NCBI RefSeq assembly: GCF_029977985.1
Contig: NZ_JARKOT010000116.1
Coordinates: 1 to 64,000 of the forward strand
Length of the DNA: 64,000 bases
Direction of reading: 5' to 3'
Source of the DNA: Propioniciclava sp.
GTDB lineage: Bacteria; Actinomycetota; Actinomycetes; Propionibacteriales; Propionibacteriaceae
Part shown: piece by piece, positions 63,265 to 64,000 of the stretch
How positions within the stretch are numbered: position 1 is the stretch's first letter
Layout of the letters: the number at the start of each line of letters is the position of its first letter
Program-made: the position numbers and the translations under genes
Notes under the pieces: generated by a model
Seen by the model: only the letters and a program-made list of their open reading frames with translations
What the model was told of the DNA's origin: nothing
Database searches by the model: none

Positions 63265-64000
63265 TCAGGCGTGAACGTAGATCTTGGCTGCGTGGAGGAG
63301 CATCGCCAGGGCCACCCACGCGCTCGTGAACACGAGGGCGAAACCCACCTGGGGGCCGCCGAGGAAGGCCAGGCGCTCCGCCCACTGCTGCGCGTAGGGA
63401 ACCTCTCCGCCGTGACGCTGGAGCAGGGCGGCGGTCAGGCGCGAGCCGAAGTACACGAGGAGTGACTGGCGGCCCACCCCCTGCAGCGGCCAGACCAGCG
63501 CCGAGCGGATCCGGCCCACTGCGGCGTTGCGCACCGGGCGGTCGATCACGATGTAGGCGATGGCGAAGAGCAGAACCGCCAGCGAGGCCGCCATCAGCGC
63601 GAAGGGCGGGGTCCACAGCCGCTTGAACGGCTCCAGCACCTGGGTCAGGGCGGCTCCGACCACCGCGAGCGCGAGCGTCCAGGCGAGCAGCCGGCCCAAG
63701 CCCCAGGACCAGCCGTGCTCGCGGGCGTCCAAGGCCAGATGGCCGGCCGTCGTCCCGGCCGACGCGGTCGTGAGGACGCCGAGCAGAGCCACCACGCCCT
63801 CCGGATCGTGGCCCCGGGTCCCACCCGAGTACATGTGCGGCCCGAACAGCCAGGAATCCAGGGCCAACGACGGATTGCACTCCGGGGTCAAGGCGGCGCC
63901 GGGGCAGCTGCGGGCGTATCCCAACAGCACCACGGTGTACACCAGCCCGAGCAGCAGCGTGATGACAGCCCACGCTCCCGACGTCTTGAAGCGAACATGG
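63265..64000 (-). CDS. Membrane acyltransferase, HGSNAT/NagX-like (N-terminus beyond window)
   Basis: The last 245 codons of a multi-pass protein, stop at 63265; the frame is open to the right edge. FKTSGAWAVITLLLGLVYTV begins the visible part. SWLFGPHMYSGGTRGHDPEG and VVALLGVLTTASAGTTAGHL match the conserved DPEG region of the heparan-alpha-glucosaminide N-acetyltransferase/DUF5009-type family. Four to five helices follow, with AIAYIVIDRPVRNAAVG as a cytoplasmic loop. Such proteins acetylate sugars or wall polymers using acetyl-CoA across the membrane. The exact substrate is not deducible. Confidence 0.72.
   Translation of the reverse strand, partial: HVRFKTSGAWAVITLLLGLVYTVVLLGYARSCPGAALTPECNPSLALDSWLFGPHMYSGGTRGHDPEGVVALLGVLTTASAGTTAGHLALDAREHGWSWGLGRLLAWTLALAVVGAALTQVLEPFKRLWTPPFALMAASLAVLLFAIAYIVIDRPVRNAAVGRIRSALVWPLQGVGRQSLLVYFGSRLTAALLQRHGGEVPYAQQWAERLAFLGGPQVGFALVFTSAWVALAMLLHAAKIYVHA

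Overview
This window comes from a high-GC actinomycete chromosome. Base composition looks close to 70% G+C, GTG starts and 4-base ATGA/GTGA overlaps are common, and many genes start 6-8 bases after a TANNNT box, as in leaderless actinobacterial genes. The block pcrA/uvrD1, M23 peptidase, sucC-sucD, PerM-like protein, purN, purH has close to the gene content and order of Mycobacterium tuberculosis Rv0949-Rv0957. The rest (dhaKLM, BMP nucleoside ABC operon, LiaFSR-like PspC module) would fit Propionibacteriales or a related group, but I cannot assign a genus. I see no phage, integrase, insertion sequence, CRISPR array, rRNA or tRNA gene.

Layout. 1-3.2 kb (-): metG, an O-methyltransferase and a carboxymuconolactone-decarboxylase protein cut by the edge. 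3.4-4.8 kb (+): Pit phosphate transporter with a coupled small membrane protein. 4.8-11.5 kb (-): one nucleoside uptake and salvage unit (BMP lipoprotein, hairpin, ATPase, two permeases, cytidine deaminase, adenosine deaminase). 11.7-14.3 kb (-): a phosphotransferase and a CNNM/CBS/CorC protein. 14.4-24.6 kb: cell-envelope polysaccharide genes, with two GT2 enzymes (+), the tightly coupled glf-glfT2-wzm-wzt operon (-), a YfhO-like membrane protein and a patatin (+). 24.6-29 kb: a TetR-controlled flavin monooxygenase/SDR pair, then a winged-helix/CPBP-protease operon with two palindromic operators.

29-45 kb: purU, a histidine phosphatase, mdh, dhaKLM, an acyl-CoA synthetase, then the one-carbon/purine genes folD-DUF3017, purH, purN and a PerM-like protein, a tandem sensor-domain protein and sucCD. 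45-56.4 kb: M23 peptidase, pcrA, a phospholipase-D/cardiolipin-synthase-like protein, a GlsB-type stress protein, a LiaFSR-like module built from PspC proteins, an MpaB-like oxygenase and guaA.

56.6-58.5 kb is the odd part: a chain of four short genes joined by 4-base stop/start overlaps. It holds an exported Ser/Thr-rich peptide with an in-frame TAG, a lipoprotein broken by a one-base slip in a C-run, a 43-residue membrane peptide, and an FtsX-type permease without its N-terminal half. I read it as a decaying peptide/ABC-transporter (lactococcin-972-like) locus. 58.5-64 kb: an SDR, a SatD-like gene and its coupled membrane partner behind a strong palindrome, a repeat-rich spacer, cysK, a YbdK-type carboxylate-amine ligase and a membrane acyltransferase cut by the right edge.

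Two signals run through the whole window: the recurring TANNNT box at start codons, and a strong excess of the 7-mer GGACGCC/GGCGTCC in every reading frame.
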